The notes under the pieces: model-generated | Database searches by the model: none | What the model was told of the DNA's origin: nothing | Seen by the model: the letters and a program-made list of their open reading frames with translations, nothing else | Position numbers and translations under genes: made by a program | In this document: piece by piece, positions 32,497 through 40,737 of the stretch | How positions within the stretch are numbered: position 1 is the stretch's first letter | How the letters are laid out: every line of letters begins with the position of its first letter | DNA from: CAXMST01 sp963790085 | GTDB taxonomy: Bacteria; Actinomycetota; Thermoleophilia; Solirubrobacterales; 70-9 | Length of the DNA: 64,000 nucleotides | Assembly: GCA_963790085.1 (NCBI GenBank) | Contig: CAWBNH010000008.1 | Location: forward strand, 1 to 64,000 | Reading direction: 5' to 3'

Positions 32497-33558
32497 ATGG
32501 CAGCTATAGCGACCAAGGAGACAACCGACGCGACCTCCCGTGCCTCAGGCAAGGGCGGTCAGCGTCTCTCGGCCGCCTTCGAGGCGGTCAACACGTTGCC
32601 CGCGCTGGGGGAGACCGTCCAGCGGGTCTCGAAGCTGACCGCGAAAGAGGGGGCGACGACGAGCGAAATCGCCGAACTGGTCGAATCCGACACGGCCGTC
32701 GCCATCGCCGTTATGCGCGCCGCCAACAACGGTGGCGGCCCACGAGGGCGCATCTCCAGCGTCCCCGACGCCGTCGAGGCGCTGACGCCGGCCGGCATCC
32801 GGGCGGTCGCAGGCCAGCTCGACACCTACGAGTTCTTCCAGTCGGTCGGCAACTGGGAGCGGTTGCCTGAGCGATTCCGCCGGCACGCGGTCGCGGTTCG
32901 CCACGGATCCGAGCGGATCGCCGAGCTCGGCAACATGGACAACCGCGACGAGCTCGCCACCGCCGCTCTGCTGCACGACATCGGGCAGCTCGTGCTGATG
33001 CGTCTCTACCCGGCCTACGACCGGATCCTCGACGATCGCGCCGTCACCCCCGAGGAGCGGGCCCAGGGCGAGCGCCGCGAGCTCGGCATCGATCACACGC
33101 TGGTCGGCGGCGTCCTCGCCAGGCGCTGGGGCCTGCCAAACGCGATCGCCAGCGCGATCGAGCGACATCATTCAGAGGAGGCGACAGGCCACGCAGCCGC
33201 GATCCGGCTCGGCGACCTGATCGTGCACCACTCGCAGGGCGATGTGGTCTCGGGCGAGGAGATGTCGGCGATGGCCGACGCCTGCGGGCTCGGCGACGAC
33301 CGCCTGCGCCAGATCGTCTACGAGTTCCCGCACTCCAGCGCGCCCCGGCAGCGTCGCGGCGAGCCCTGCCCGCTGTCCAAGCGCGAGATCGATGCGCTCC
33401 GCGGCCTCGCCGGGGGCAAGGTCTACAAGGAGATCGCCGCCGAGATGGGACTCTCGGCGAGCACCGTACGGACCCATCTCCACAACGTCTACCGGAAGAT
33501 CGGAGCCGCCGACCGGGCCCAGGCTGTCCTCGTCGCTCGCGAACGCGGCTGGATCTGA
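32497..33558 (+). CDS. HDOD domain protein with C-terminal LuxR-type HTH
   Basis: 353 residues from ATG 32497, preceded by GGAG; an in-frame GTG at 32476 would add 7. Residues ~30-235 form an HDOD domain (LPALGETVQRVSKL, ATAALLHDIGQLVL, ERHHSEEATGHAAAIRLGD). Such domains are found in signalling and regulatory proteins; many are degenerate HD-type phosphohydrolases. Residues ~290-353 form a LuxR/FixJ-type HTH (LSKREIDALRGLAGGKVYKE, LSASTVRTHLHNVYRKIGA). The fusion suggests a cytoplasmic one-component regulator in which HDOD senses or multimerises and the HTH binds DNA. It is convergent with a LuxR-type response regulator. The ~95 bp upstream show no clear promoter. Confidence 0.88.
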   Translation: MAAIATKETTDATSRASGKGGQRLSAAFEAVNTLPALGETVQRVSKLTAKEGATTSEIAELVESDTAVAIAVMRAANNGGGPRGRISSVPDAVEALTPAGIRAVAGQLDTYEFFQSVGNWERLPERFRRHAVAVRHGSERIAELGNMDNRDELATAALLHDIGQLVLMRLYPAYDRILDDRAVTPEERAQGERRELGIDHTLVGGVLARRWGLPNAIASAIERHHSEEATGHAAAIRLGDLIVHHSQGDVVSGEEMSAMADACGLGDDRLRQIVYEFPHSSAPRQRRGEPCPLSKREIDALRGLAGGKVYKEIAAEMGLSASTVRTHLHNVYRKIGAADRAQAVLVARERGWI

Positions 33559-33568
33559 TTGGGTCGGC

Positions 33569-33587
33569 CCCGTCCCGTGAGGACGGG
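33569..33587. terminator. Bidirectional terminator-like hairpin
   Basis: A perfect 7-bp stem (CCCGTCC/GGACGGG) with a 5-nt CGTGA loop lies in the 38-bp gap between the convergent HDOD-LuxR and response-regulator genes. There is no T-tract, as is common for high-GC actinobacterial hairpins. Confidence 0.55.
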
Positions 33588-33596
33588 CGGGCACCC

Positions 33597-34223
33597 CTAG
33601 TCGATGATGCTGCCGCGCACGGCCATCGCGACCGCATGGGCGCGGTCGCGAGCCCCGAGCCTCGAGAGGCTGGCCTTGGCGTGAGTGCGCACCGTCTCTT
33701 CACTGATCCCGAGACGCTGAGCTGCCTGCTCGGTGGAGAGGCCGTCGGCGAACAGCTGCAGCACCTCCTGCTGGCGTCGGGTCACCGCGCTGGCGCGCGC
33801 CGTGTCGGCGGCGGGATCGACGAAGTTCTCCTGCGAGCAGACGGCCTCGACCGCCTCGCGCAGAGCATTGGGGCTCGAGCGCTTGCTCACAAAGGCGGAG
33901 GCGCCGGCATCGAGCGCGACCCGGACGGCGTGCCGCTCCGCCGGGCCTCCGAAGGCGACGATCCCGATCGCGGCCTGCGCGCGGCGAAGCTCGCGTATCG
34001 TCGCTGCGCCCGACGGAATCCCGTCGCTGGTGGCGGCACGCATCTCGACGATCGCAGCGTCGAAGCCGCCGACGCTGGTCAGCAGCTCCGGTACGCTGCG
34101 GCCGTCGTCGAGCTCCTCGACCTCATAGTCGGGTTGCAGCATGGTACGAACGCCGACCCTCACAACGGGATGAGCGTCGATCACCAGGCATATTCGTGGC
34201 GTATCCATCCGCGGCGTCTCCAT
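33597..34223 (-). CDS. NarL/FixJ-type response regulator with degenerate receiver
   Basis: 208 residues: receiver domain (~8-125) and LuxR HTH (~145-200, TRRQQEVLQLFADGLSTEQA, ISEETVRTHAKASLSRLGA). In the receiver the phosphoacceptor strand reads FDAAIVEMRA, so Glu60 replaces the normal Asp. The first acidic pair is Asp16-Ala17, and the conserved Thr/Ser strand reads IVAFGG. Lys114 is kept. Glu at the acceptor position can mimic phospho-Asp, so the protein may be constitutively active or signal-independent. No histidine kinase is adjacent. ATG 34223 is preceded by GGGGAGG; ATG 34208 is an alternative. Confidence 0.9.
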   Translation of the reverse strand: METPRMDTPRICLVIDAHPVVRVGVRTMLQPDYEVEELDDGRSVPELLTSVGGFDAAIVEMRAATSDGIPSGAATIRELRRAQAAIGIVAFGGPAERHAVRVALDAGASAFVSKRSSPNALREAVEAVCSQENFVDPAADTARASAVTRRQQEVLQLFADGLSTEQAAQRLGISEETVRTHAKASLSRLGARDRAHAVAMAVRGSIID

Positions 34224-34312
34224 CTCTCCCAGACCTCCCCTTTCCGGTCTTCGAGCGGCGCCGCCGATGCTATCGGAGCAGCCGCCGCATCAACCGGTAG
34301 AAACCGCTGACG

Positions 34313-34711
34313 ATGATCTCGGTCACCGCAAAGTCCAGGTATGCGGTCGTCGCGATGGCGGAGCTGTCGAGATCGGGCGACCGCCCGATTCCGATCGCGA
34401 CCGTGGCTGAGCGTCGCGGCATTCCGGTCCAGTTCCTCGAGCAGCTCTTCAGCACCCTGCGCCGCGACGGCCTGCTGATCTCCCAGCGAGGAGTCAAGGG
34501 CGGCTTCCGCCTGGCCCGTCCCGCCGACGACATCACCGTTCTCGAGGTCGTGCAGTCCCTCGATGGCCGCATCGGCGAGGAGGCGGCCGAGGCCGGCGGC
34601 ATCTGGGCCGAGGGCATCGCCGCGCTCCGCTCCGTCTTCGCCGAGTCGACGATCGCCGACGTCGCCCGCCGCGAGGACGCCGAGAGCGGCAGCGACATGT
34701 ACTACATATAG
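34313..34711 (+). CDS. Rrf2-family transcriptional regulator, cysteine-free (CymR-like)
   Basis: 132 residues beginning MISVTAKSRYAVVAMAELSR, the standard Rrf2 winged-helix opening. A recognition helix (IPVQFLEQLFSTLRRDGLL) and a wing (SQRGVKGGFRLARP) follow, then a short dimerisation helix. It contains no cysteine, so it cannot bind the Fe-S cluster of IscR/NsrR-type members. Being 49 bp upstream of cysK, with cysE next, it most likely controls cysteine synthesis like CymR, which senses the CysK-OAS state rather than iron-sulfur. This is context-based. Confidence 0.85.
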   Translation: MISVTAKSRYAVVAMAELSRSGDRPIPIATVAERRGIPVQFLEQLFSTLRRDGLLISQRGVKGGFRLARPADDITVLEVVQSLDGRIGEEAAEAGGIWAEGIAALRSVFAESTIADVARREDAESGSDMYYI

Positions 34712-34760
34712 GGACCGCCGGCCAGGGACCCTTCCCCCTCGGGGCCGATAGGTTTGAGGG

Positions 34761-35714
34761 GTGAGCGACTCCGCGACCCCAGCGACCCTTCGCATCGCGG
34801 CCGAGGCTTCGGCCGCGGTCGGCGACACCCCGCTGGTCCGGCTGAGCCGGATCGGGGAGGGGCTCGGCGCCGAGATCGCGGGCAAGCTCGAGTGGTTCAA
34901 CCCCGGCGGCTCGATCAAGGACCGGATCGGAGTCGCGATGATCGACGCGGCAGAGGCCGAGGGGAAGATCGAGCGCGGCAAGACGGTGATCGTCGAGCCG
35001 ACCAGCGGCAACACCGGGATCGCCCTGGCGATGGTCTGCGCCGGCCGCGGCTACCACTGCATCCTCACCCTGCCCGAGGGAATGAGCCGCGAGCGCTCCG
35101 CCCTGTTGCGCAGCTACGGCGCCGTGGTTCGAGAGACGCCGTCGATGGGCGGGATGAACGAGTCGGTGGACCTCGCCCGCGAGATCGCTTCCGAGCACGA
35201 CAACACCTTCATGCCCATGCAGTTCGAGAACCCGGCCAACCCCGACGTGCACAGGCGAACCACCGCCGAGGAGATCTGGCGCGATACCGGGGGCGAGGTC
35301 GATGCGGTGGTCTGCGGGGTCGGCACCGGGGGGACGATCACCGGGATCGGCCAGGCGCTGAAGGAGCGCCGGCCCGAGATCAAGATGATCGGGGTCGAGC
35401 CCGCGTCCTCGCCGGTGATCTCGGGTGGGGAGCCTGGCCCACACCGGATCCAGGGCATCGGAGCCGGATTCGTCCCCGAGATCCTCGACCGCGACGTGAT
35501 CGATGAGATGATCCCGGTCGAGGACGAGTCGGCGGTCGCCACGGCCGGCCTCTCCGCGACCCGCGAAGGGCTCCTGATCGGGATCTCGGCGGGCGCGGCT
35601 CTGCACGGTGCGATCGAGGTCGCCAGCCGTCCCGAGATGGCGGGCAAGCGAATCGTGGTGATCCTCTGCGACAGCGGTGAGCGCTACATGTCGCTGCCCT
35701 TCTTCGGCGCCTGA
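34761..35714 (+). CDS. cysK: Cysteine synthase A (O-acetylserine sulfhydrylase)
   Basis: 317 residues from GTG 34761. A PLP enzyme making cysteine from O-acetylserine and sulfide. EWFNPGGSIKDRIG contains the PLP-binding Lys, VIVEPTSGNTGIALAM the substrate loop, VCGVGTGGTITGIG the phosphate-binding glycine loop and CDSGERYMS the C-terminal Ser that contacts the pyridine nitrogen. It lies between the Rrf2 regulator and cysE, whose C-terminus normally binds CysK in the cysteine synthase complex. Confidence 0.96.
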   Translation: MSDSATPATLRIAAEASAAVGDTPLVRLSRIGEGLGAEIAGKLEWFNPGGSIKDRIGVAMIDAAEAEGKIERGKTVIVEPTSGNTGIALAMVCAGRGYHCILTLPEGMSRERSALLRSYGAVVRETPSMGGMNESVDLAREIASEHDNTFMPMQFENPANPDVHRRTTAEEIWRDTGGEVDAVVCGVGTGGTITGIGQALKERRPEIKMIGVEPASSPVISGGEPGPHRIQGIGAGFVPEILDRDVIDEMIPVEDESAVATAGLSATREGLLIGISAGAALHGAIEVASRPEMAGKRIVVILCDSGERYMSLPFFGA

Positions 35715-35772
35715 GTCCCCCCATCCTCACCTCTGTACCGGGGGTGAGCTCCCTCGCCGTATCCTTGCCCCG

Positions 35773-36507
35773 ATGCTTGGGCTCCGAACCGTCAGCCGGG
35801 TCATTCGCGAGGTCCGCGACGACGTCAGCGCTGCCCGCGACCGCGATCCCGCGGCGCGGACCGCAGGTGCCGGCGAGATCCTCGCGACCTGGGGAGGCGT
35901 GCAGGCGATCCTCTCGCACCGTGTCGCGCACGCCCTCCACGATTCCGGCGTGCCGCTGTTGCCTCGGGTCCTCGCGAACGCCTCACGCGTTGCCACGGGC
36001 GTCGAGATCCACCCGGCGGCTCGAATCGGGAACGACTTCTTCATCGACCACGGCTCCGGCGTCGTGATCGGCGAGACCGCCGAGATCGGCTGTTGCGTGA
36101 CCATGTATCAGGGCGTGACGCTCGGCGGCACCGGGTTCCAGCGCGGCAAGCGTCATCCGACCGTCGAGGACAACGTCACGATCGGATCGGGAGCGAAGCT
36201 GCTCGGGCCGATCACGGTCGGCCACGGCGCCAAGGTCGGCGCCAACACCGTCGTGATCGGCGACGTTCCGGCGAACTCCACGGTGGTCGGCAATCCCGGC
36301 CACACCGTCCGGGTCGAGGGGCGCAAGGTCGAGGGCCCCGACAGCGACTGGATCCACCTGCCCGACCCGATCGCCGACTCGATGCGCAAGCTGAGCGATC
36401 GCCTCGCCGAGCTCGAGCGCCGGCTCGAGGCGATCGACGGTGAGCCCGGCGGCGGCGAGGTCCGTGAGCTGAAGCCGCGCCGCGGCCCCAGCCCAGCCGG
36501 CGGCTGA
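35773..36507 (+). CDS. cysE: Serine O-acetyltransferase
   Basis: 244 residues from ATG 35773. It acetylates serine with acetyl-CoA to give O-acetylserine for CysK. It has a short helical N-terminal domain (AILSHRVAHALHDSG) and a left-handed beta-helix of hexapeptides (GVEIHPAARIGNDFFIDHGS, GVVIGETAEIG, GVTLGGTGFQ, NVTIGSGAKLLGPITVGHGA). The catalytic His lies in FFIDHGSG. An unusual ~60-residue C-terminal tail extends past the core, so the usual C-terminal Ile that docks into CysK is not at the end. A weak CTCACC/GGTGAG dyad (35726-35748) lies in the 58-bp gap after cysK. Confidence 0.94.
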   Translation: MLGLRTVSRVIREVRDDVSAARDRDPAARTAGAGEILATWGGVQAILSHRVAHALHDSGVPLLPRVLANASRVATGVEIHPAARIGNDFFIDHGSGVVIGETAEIGCCVTMYQGVTLGGTGFQRGKRHPTVEDNVTIGSGAKLLGPITVGHGAKVGANTVVIGDVPANSTVVGNPGHTVRVEGRKVEGPDSDWIHLPDPIADSMRKLSDRLAELERRLEAIDGEPGGGEVRELKPRRGPSPAGG

Positions 36508-36559
36508 GCATGCTGCAGCGACCCGCCTGCGCCGCCCGCAGCTCTATCCTCGATCCCTA

Positions 36560-38833
36560 GTGTCAGAGGCAGCCCAGACAGACCCAGCCGAGCAGCGCCC
36601 GGAGGCCTTCGACGGTCCGATCGGGGCGCCGATCAGCGCTGGGTCGACCCCGATCGAGCGGCTTCTGGAGGGCCTCAACCCGGCTCAACGGAAGGCCGTC
36701 GAGCACGGAGAGGGCCCGCTGCTGGTGCTCGCCGGGGCCGGCTCGGGCAAGACCCGGGTACTGACCCAGCGGATCGCCTACCTGCTCGCCACCGGGATGG
36801 CGCGTCCGGGCGAGATCCTGGCGATCACCTTCACCAACAAGGCCGCCGACGAGATGCGCGGCCGAGTCGAGGCGCTGACGGGGGCGGCGGCGCGGATGAT
36901 GTGGGTGATGACCTTCCACTCGGCCTGCGCGCGGATCCTGCGCCAGCACGCCGAGCGCCTCGGCTACAAGCGTGGCTTCTCGATCTACGACGAAGCCGAC
37001 TCGCGGCGGATGGTCAAGCGCTGCATGGACGACCTCGACGTCGATCCCAAGCGCTTCCCGCCACGCACGGTCCGGGGCCAGATCTCCGGCGCCAAGAACC
37101 GGCTGCGTGACGCCGAGACCTTCCGTGAGGAGCAGGGCTCGTTCTTCGAGGAGACCGTCGCCGACGTCTACGTCATGTACGAGCGGCGGATGCACGCCAA
37201 CAACGCGATGGATTTCGACGACCTGCTGGTGCGCACCGTCAACCTCTTCGAGCTCTTCGACGATCTCCGCGATCGCTATGCCCGTGGCTTCCGGCACGTA
37301 CTCGTCGACGAGTACCAGGACACCAACCGTGTTCAGTACCGGCTACTGCAGTTGCTCAGCGGCGAGCACGGGAACCTCTTCGTCGTCGGTGACGAGAGCC
37401 AGTCGATCTACGGCTTTCGCGCGGCCGACATCCGCAACATCCTCGACTTCGAGCGCGACTTCGAGGCGACGAGCGTGAAGCTCGAGCAGAACTATCGCTC
37501 CACGCAGACGATCCTCGACGCCTCCAACGGGCTGATCTCCCACAACCGCGATCGGCTCGACAAAGAACTTTGGACCGACGCCGGCGCCGGCGACCCGGTC
37601 ACGGTCTCCGAGCTCTCCGACGAGCACGAGGAGGCGCGATGGGTGGCCGGTGAGATCGAGCGCCTGGTCGACGAGGAGAACCTCCCCCGGACCGAGGTCG
37701 CGGTCTTCTACCGGACCAACGCTCAGAGCCGGGTGCTCGAGGACACGCTGGTCCGCTTCGACGTGCCCTACCAGGTGATCGGCGGCACGCGGTTCTACGA
37801 GCGGGCCGAGATCAAGGACGCGATCTCCTATCTGACGCTGCTCTCCAACCCCGACGATTCGGTCTCGCTGCAGCGGGTGATCAACTCCCCGCGCCGCGGT
37901 ATCGGCAAGACGTCAGAGGGCCGCCTGCTGAGCCACGCCAACACCCTCGGCGTCTCACCGATGGAGGTGCTCGCGGACCCGGCGCGGGTGCCGAACCTCG
38001 GCGCGGCTGCGGTCAAAGCGATGGGTCGCTTCTGGGAGCTGATCGAGAGCCTCCGAGAGCGGGCCGGGGCCGGGGGGGAGGTGGCCGGACTTCTGGAGGC
38101 GACGCTGAGCGAGTCGGGCTACATGGACGCGCTCGAGGCCGAGCGCACGATCGAGGCCGAGGGACGGATCGAGAACCTCCAGGAGCTGGTCGGAGTCGCA
38201 GGCGAGTTCGATGCGAACCGCGCGATCGAGGGTGAGAGCGACCTGACGCCTCTGCAGGAGTTCCTCGAGCAGATCTCCCTCTACACAGCCCAGGACGATA
38301 TCGATCGCGATGAGGAGCAGGTCACCCTGATGACCCTCCACAACGCCAAGGGCCTCGAGTACCGGGCGGTCTTCATCATCGGCTGCGAGGACGGTGTCTT
38401 CCCGCACGCACGCTCGGTCGACGAGGGCACGCTGGAGGAGGAGCGCCGGCTCGCCTACGTCGGACTGACGAGGGCTCGCGAGCTGCTCACCCTGACCTAC
38501 GCCCGCCGCCGGACGATCTTCGGCGCCGCCGGCAGCGGCGTTCCCTCCCGTTTCCTGGGCGAGATCCCCGATCGCCTCGTCGAGCGGCACTCCAGCGGCG
38601 GCCTGACCACCGGCTGGGGGCTCGGTGAGCGCCCGCCGGGCGGCTTCGTCGAGCCGGAGCCGGCTGCTCCGGCGCTCGAGTTCTCGGTCGGGGACGACGT
38701 CATCCACGCCTCCTTCGGCTCCGGTGTCGTCACCGCGGTCGAGCCCAACAACGTCGTCGTGATCAGGTTTGGCGAGAGCGGCGAGGAGCGCAAGCTGATG
38801 GCCGACTACGCTCCGATCCAGCGCGCATCGTGA
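36560..38833 (+). CDS. pcrA: ATP-dependent DNA helicase PcrA/UvrD
   Basis: 757 residues from GTG 36560. A superfamily 1A 3'-5' helicase for nucleotide excision repair and removal of stalled complexes. Walker A is LAGAGSGKTRVLTQRIAYLL, Ia/Ib TFTNKAADEMRGRV, Walker B VLVDEYQDTN, motif III GDESQSIYGFRAAD, IV QNYRST, V VTLMTLHNAKGLEY and VI LAYVGLTRARE. The C-terminus (VGDDVIHASFGSGVVTAV ... YAPIQRA) is the Tudor-like RNA-polymerase-binding domain of PcrA. It is coupled to folD by a GTGA overlap. Confidence 0.97.
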   Translation: MSEAAQTDPAEQRPEAFDGPIGAPISAGSTPIERLLEGLNPAQRKAVEHGEGPLLVLAGAGSGKTRVLTQRIAYLLATGMARPGEILAITFTNKAADEMRGRVEALTGAAARMMWVMTFHSACARILRQHAERLGYKRGFSIYDEADSRRMVKRCMDDLDVDPKRFPPRTVRGQISGAKNRLRDAETFREEQGSFFEETVADVYVMYERRMHANNAMDFDDLLVRTVNLFELFDDLRDRYARGFRHVLVDEYQDTNRVQYRLLQLLSGEHGNLFVVGDESQSIYGFRAADIRNILDFERDFEATSVKLEQNYRSTQTILDASNGLISHNRDRLDKELWTDAGAGDPVTVSELSDEHEEARWVAGEIERLVDEENLPRTEVAVFYRTNAQSRVLEDTLVRFDVPYQVIGGTRFYERAEIKDAISYLTLLSNPDDSVSLQRVINSPRRGIGKTSEGRLLSHANTLGVSPMEVLADPARVPNLGAAAVKAMGRFWELIESLRERAGAGGEVAGLLEATLSESGYMDALEAERTIEAEGRIENLQELVGVAGEFDANRAIEGESDLTPLQEFLEQISLYTAQDDIDRDEEQVTLMTLHNAKGLEYRAVFIIGCEDGVFPHARSVDEGTLEEERRLAYVGLTRARELLTLTYARRRTIFGAAGSGVPSRFLGEIPDRLVERHSSGGLTTGWGLGERPPGGFVEPEPAAPALEFSVGDDVIHASFGSGVVTAVEPNNVVVIRFGESGEERKLMADYAPIQRAS

Positions 38834-39729
38834 GCGCCGAGGTCATCGACGGCAAGGCGGTCGCCGCGGACGTGCGGGCGCGCGTCGCGGCCGTCGTCGA
38901 GGCCGAGAGCGCCGGGCTGGGTCGCTCGCCCGGCCTGGCGACGGTGCTGGTCGGCGAGGACCCCGCCTCTCACGTCTACGTCGCCAACAAGCGCAAGGCC
39001 TGCGAGGAGGCCGGGATCCGCTCGATCCACCACGAGCTGGCAGCCGACGTCCCCCCGGAAGAACTCCTCGACCTCGTTCGCCGGCTCGACGCCGACCACG
39101 AGGTCGACGGCATCCTCGTGCAGATGCCGCTGCCCGCGGGCCTCGACGCCGAGCCGATCCTCGCGGCGATCTCTCCCGCCAAGGACGTCGACGGCCTCAC
39201 TCCGGCCAATGCCGGCCTCCTTGCCCAGGGGAGGATCGGCGTCGCCGAGGCGCTCGAGCTCGAGGGTGGCGGTCCCGTCGCCGGGCTCGTCGCTTGCACT
39301 CCGAGCGGGGTGATGGAGCTGTTGCGCCAGAGCGGCGTCGCGCTCGAGGGGGCGGAGGCCGTGATCGTCGGGCGCTCGACCCTGGTCGGCCGCCCCTTGG
39401 CAAGCCTGCTGCTGGCGGCGAACGCGACCGTCACCGCCGCCCATTCCCGCACCCGGGACCTGGCCGGCGTCTGCCGCCGCGCCGACGTGCTCGTCGCCGC
39501 CGTCGGTGTACCCGAGTTGGTCCGCGGCGACTGGGTCAAGCCGGGCGCGGCGGTGATAGATGTGGGGATCAACCGGACCGACGACGGCCTCGTCGGCGAC
39601 GTCGCCTTCGGGGAGGCGGTGGAGGTCGCGGGCGTTATCACCCCTGTGCCGGGCGGTGTGGGGCCGATGACGATCGCGATGCTCCTCGCCAACGCGGTTC
39701 GAGCCGCCCGCAGCAACGCGTCCGACTGA
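38830..39729 (+). CDS. folD: Bifunctional methylenetetrahydrofolate dehydrogenase/cyclohydrolase
   Basis: 299 residues. It interconverts 5,10-methylene-THF, methenyl-THF and 10-formyl-THF using NADP. HVYVANKRKACEEAGI holds the catalytic Lys; VDGILVQMPLPAGLD and ISPAKDVDGLTPAN are family signatures; VIVGRSTLVGRPLASLLLA is the NADP site, with TPVPGGVGPMTIAMLLANAV near the end. A four-base overlap with pcrA (38830-38833) implies cotranslation. Confidence 0.97.
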   Translation: MSAEVIDGKAVAADVRARVAAVVEAESAGLGRSPGLATVLVGEDPASHVYVANKRKACEEAGIRSIHHELAADVPPEELLDLVRRLDADHEVDGILVQMPLPAGLDAEPILAAISPAKDVDGLTPANAGLLAQGRIGVAEALELEGGGPVAGLVACTPSGVMELLRQSGVALEGAEAVIVGRSTLVGRPLASLLLAANATVTAAHSRTRDLAGVCRRADVLVAAVGVPELVRGDWVKPGAAVIDVGINRTDDGLVGDVAFGEAVEVAGVITPVPGGVGPMTIAMLLANAVRAARSNASD

Positions 39730-39795
39730 CGCCGACGCTAGTGTGAGTAGACGACTGGCGCTGCCAGAGGGGCGGCGCGCTATCGAGGGAGAACA

Positions 39796-40302
39796 GTGGA
39801 CGCAGACAGACTTGGTCGGGGAGAGAAGATCGCGGGTATCTCAGCGGTGATCCTGTTGCTGGTGATGTTCCTGCTCGATTGGTTCGGAGCGCCCGGGGCG
39901 ATCGACGCTTTCGCCGAGGCCGCCGGCGTCGACACCGGGATCAACGCCTGGCAAGCATTCGGCTTCATCGACATCATCCTTTTCCTTACCGTCGGCGCTG
40001 CGATCGTGGTCGCAGTGATGGCGGCCAACGCGACCGACCACAACCTGCCGGTCGCCGGCAGCGCGATCGTCGCCGGAATGGGCATCCTCTCGACGATCCT
40101 GATCCTCTATCGGATCATCGATCCGCCCTTCAGCGCCGATCGCGAGCTCGGTGTCTTCATCGGTCTCATCGCGGCCGCCGGAATCGCCTACGGCGGCTGG
40201 GTCGGGATGCAGGAGGAGGGAACCTCCTTCGGTGACCAGGCCGACCGCCTGCAGGGCGGAGGCGGTGGCGGTGCGCCTCCCTCACCGCCCCCGGCTCAGT
40301 AG
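39796..40302 (+). CDS. Four-helix membrane protein, unknown function
   Basis: 168 residues from GTG 39796, preceded by a clear GGGAG. Four hydrophobic helices are visible: AGISAVILLLVMFLLDWFG, IDIILFLTVGAAIVVAVMAA, SAIVAGMGILSTILILYRII and LGVFIGLIAAAGIAYGGWVG. Between and after them are short charged loops and a Gly/Pro-rich C-terminal tail ending PPSPPPAQ. No family is recognised. It stands alone between folD and gatC and is followed by a strong hairpin. Confidence 0.75.
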   Translation: MDADRLGRGEKIAGISAVILLLVMFLLDWFGAPGAIDAFAEAAGVDTGINAWQAFGFIDIILFLTVGAAIVVAVMAANATDHNLPVAGSAIVAGMGILSTILILYRIIDPPFSADRELGVFIGLIAAAGIAYGGWVGMQEEGTSFGDQADRLQGGGGGGAPPSPPPAQ

Positions 40303-40323
40303 CGGCAACCGACACAGCATTGG

Positions 40324-40350
40324 CGACGGCCGCCCCCCGGGCGGCCGTCG
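40324..40350. terminator. Strong hairpin after the membrane protein gene
   Basis: A perfect 12-bp stem (CGACGGCCGCCC and its complement) with a CCC loop begins 21 bp after the stop of the four-helix membrane protein and ends about 100 bp before gatC. No T-tract follows. It is the longest perfect hairpin I saw in the window and probably separates the transcripts. Confidence 0.7.
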
Positions 40351-40452
40351 TGCGTCCGGCAGCTGCTGCATTCAGCCGTAGCGCCCGCTGCTGGGGGCGG
40401 CGCTCCGTCGATCGCCGGGAGTTGCGGCGGGGTGGCTCTAAGATGCCGCGCG

Positions 40453-40737
40453 ATGATCGATCGTGACCAGGTCCTCCATGTCGCTCGGCTCGCACGCCTG
40501 CACCTCGACGAGTCCGAGGTCGAGAGCATCTCGAAGGAGCTGAGTGGCATCCTCGAGCACGTCGATCGCATCGCCGAGCTCGAGCTGGACGGGGTGCCGC
40601 CGACCAGCCATGTGGTCAGGCTCGAGAACGTCCTGCGCGACGACATCCCTCACCGGAGTCTGAGCCGTGAGCGGGCGCTGGAGAACGCACCCGACCCCGA
40701 CCAGGATTCCTTCCGGGTCCCCTCGCCGCAGGCGTGA
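40453..40737 (+). CDS. gatC: Asp/Glu-tRNA amidotransferase subunit C
   Basis: 94 residues from ATG 40453 (MIDRDQVLHVARLARLHLDE). The N-terminal helices wrap GatA and the extended C-terminal half (LDGVPPTSHVVRLENVLRDD) reaches GatB. It stabilises the GatCAB heterotrimer. It is the first gene of gatC-gatA-gatB, overlapping gatA by GTGA. Confidence 0.95.
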   Translation: MIDRDQVLHVARLARLHLDESEVESISKELSGILEHVDRIAELELDGVPPTSHVVRLENVLRDDIPHRSLSRERALENAPDPDQDSFRVPSPQA

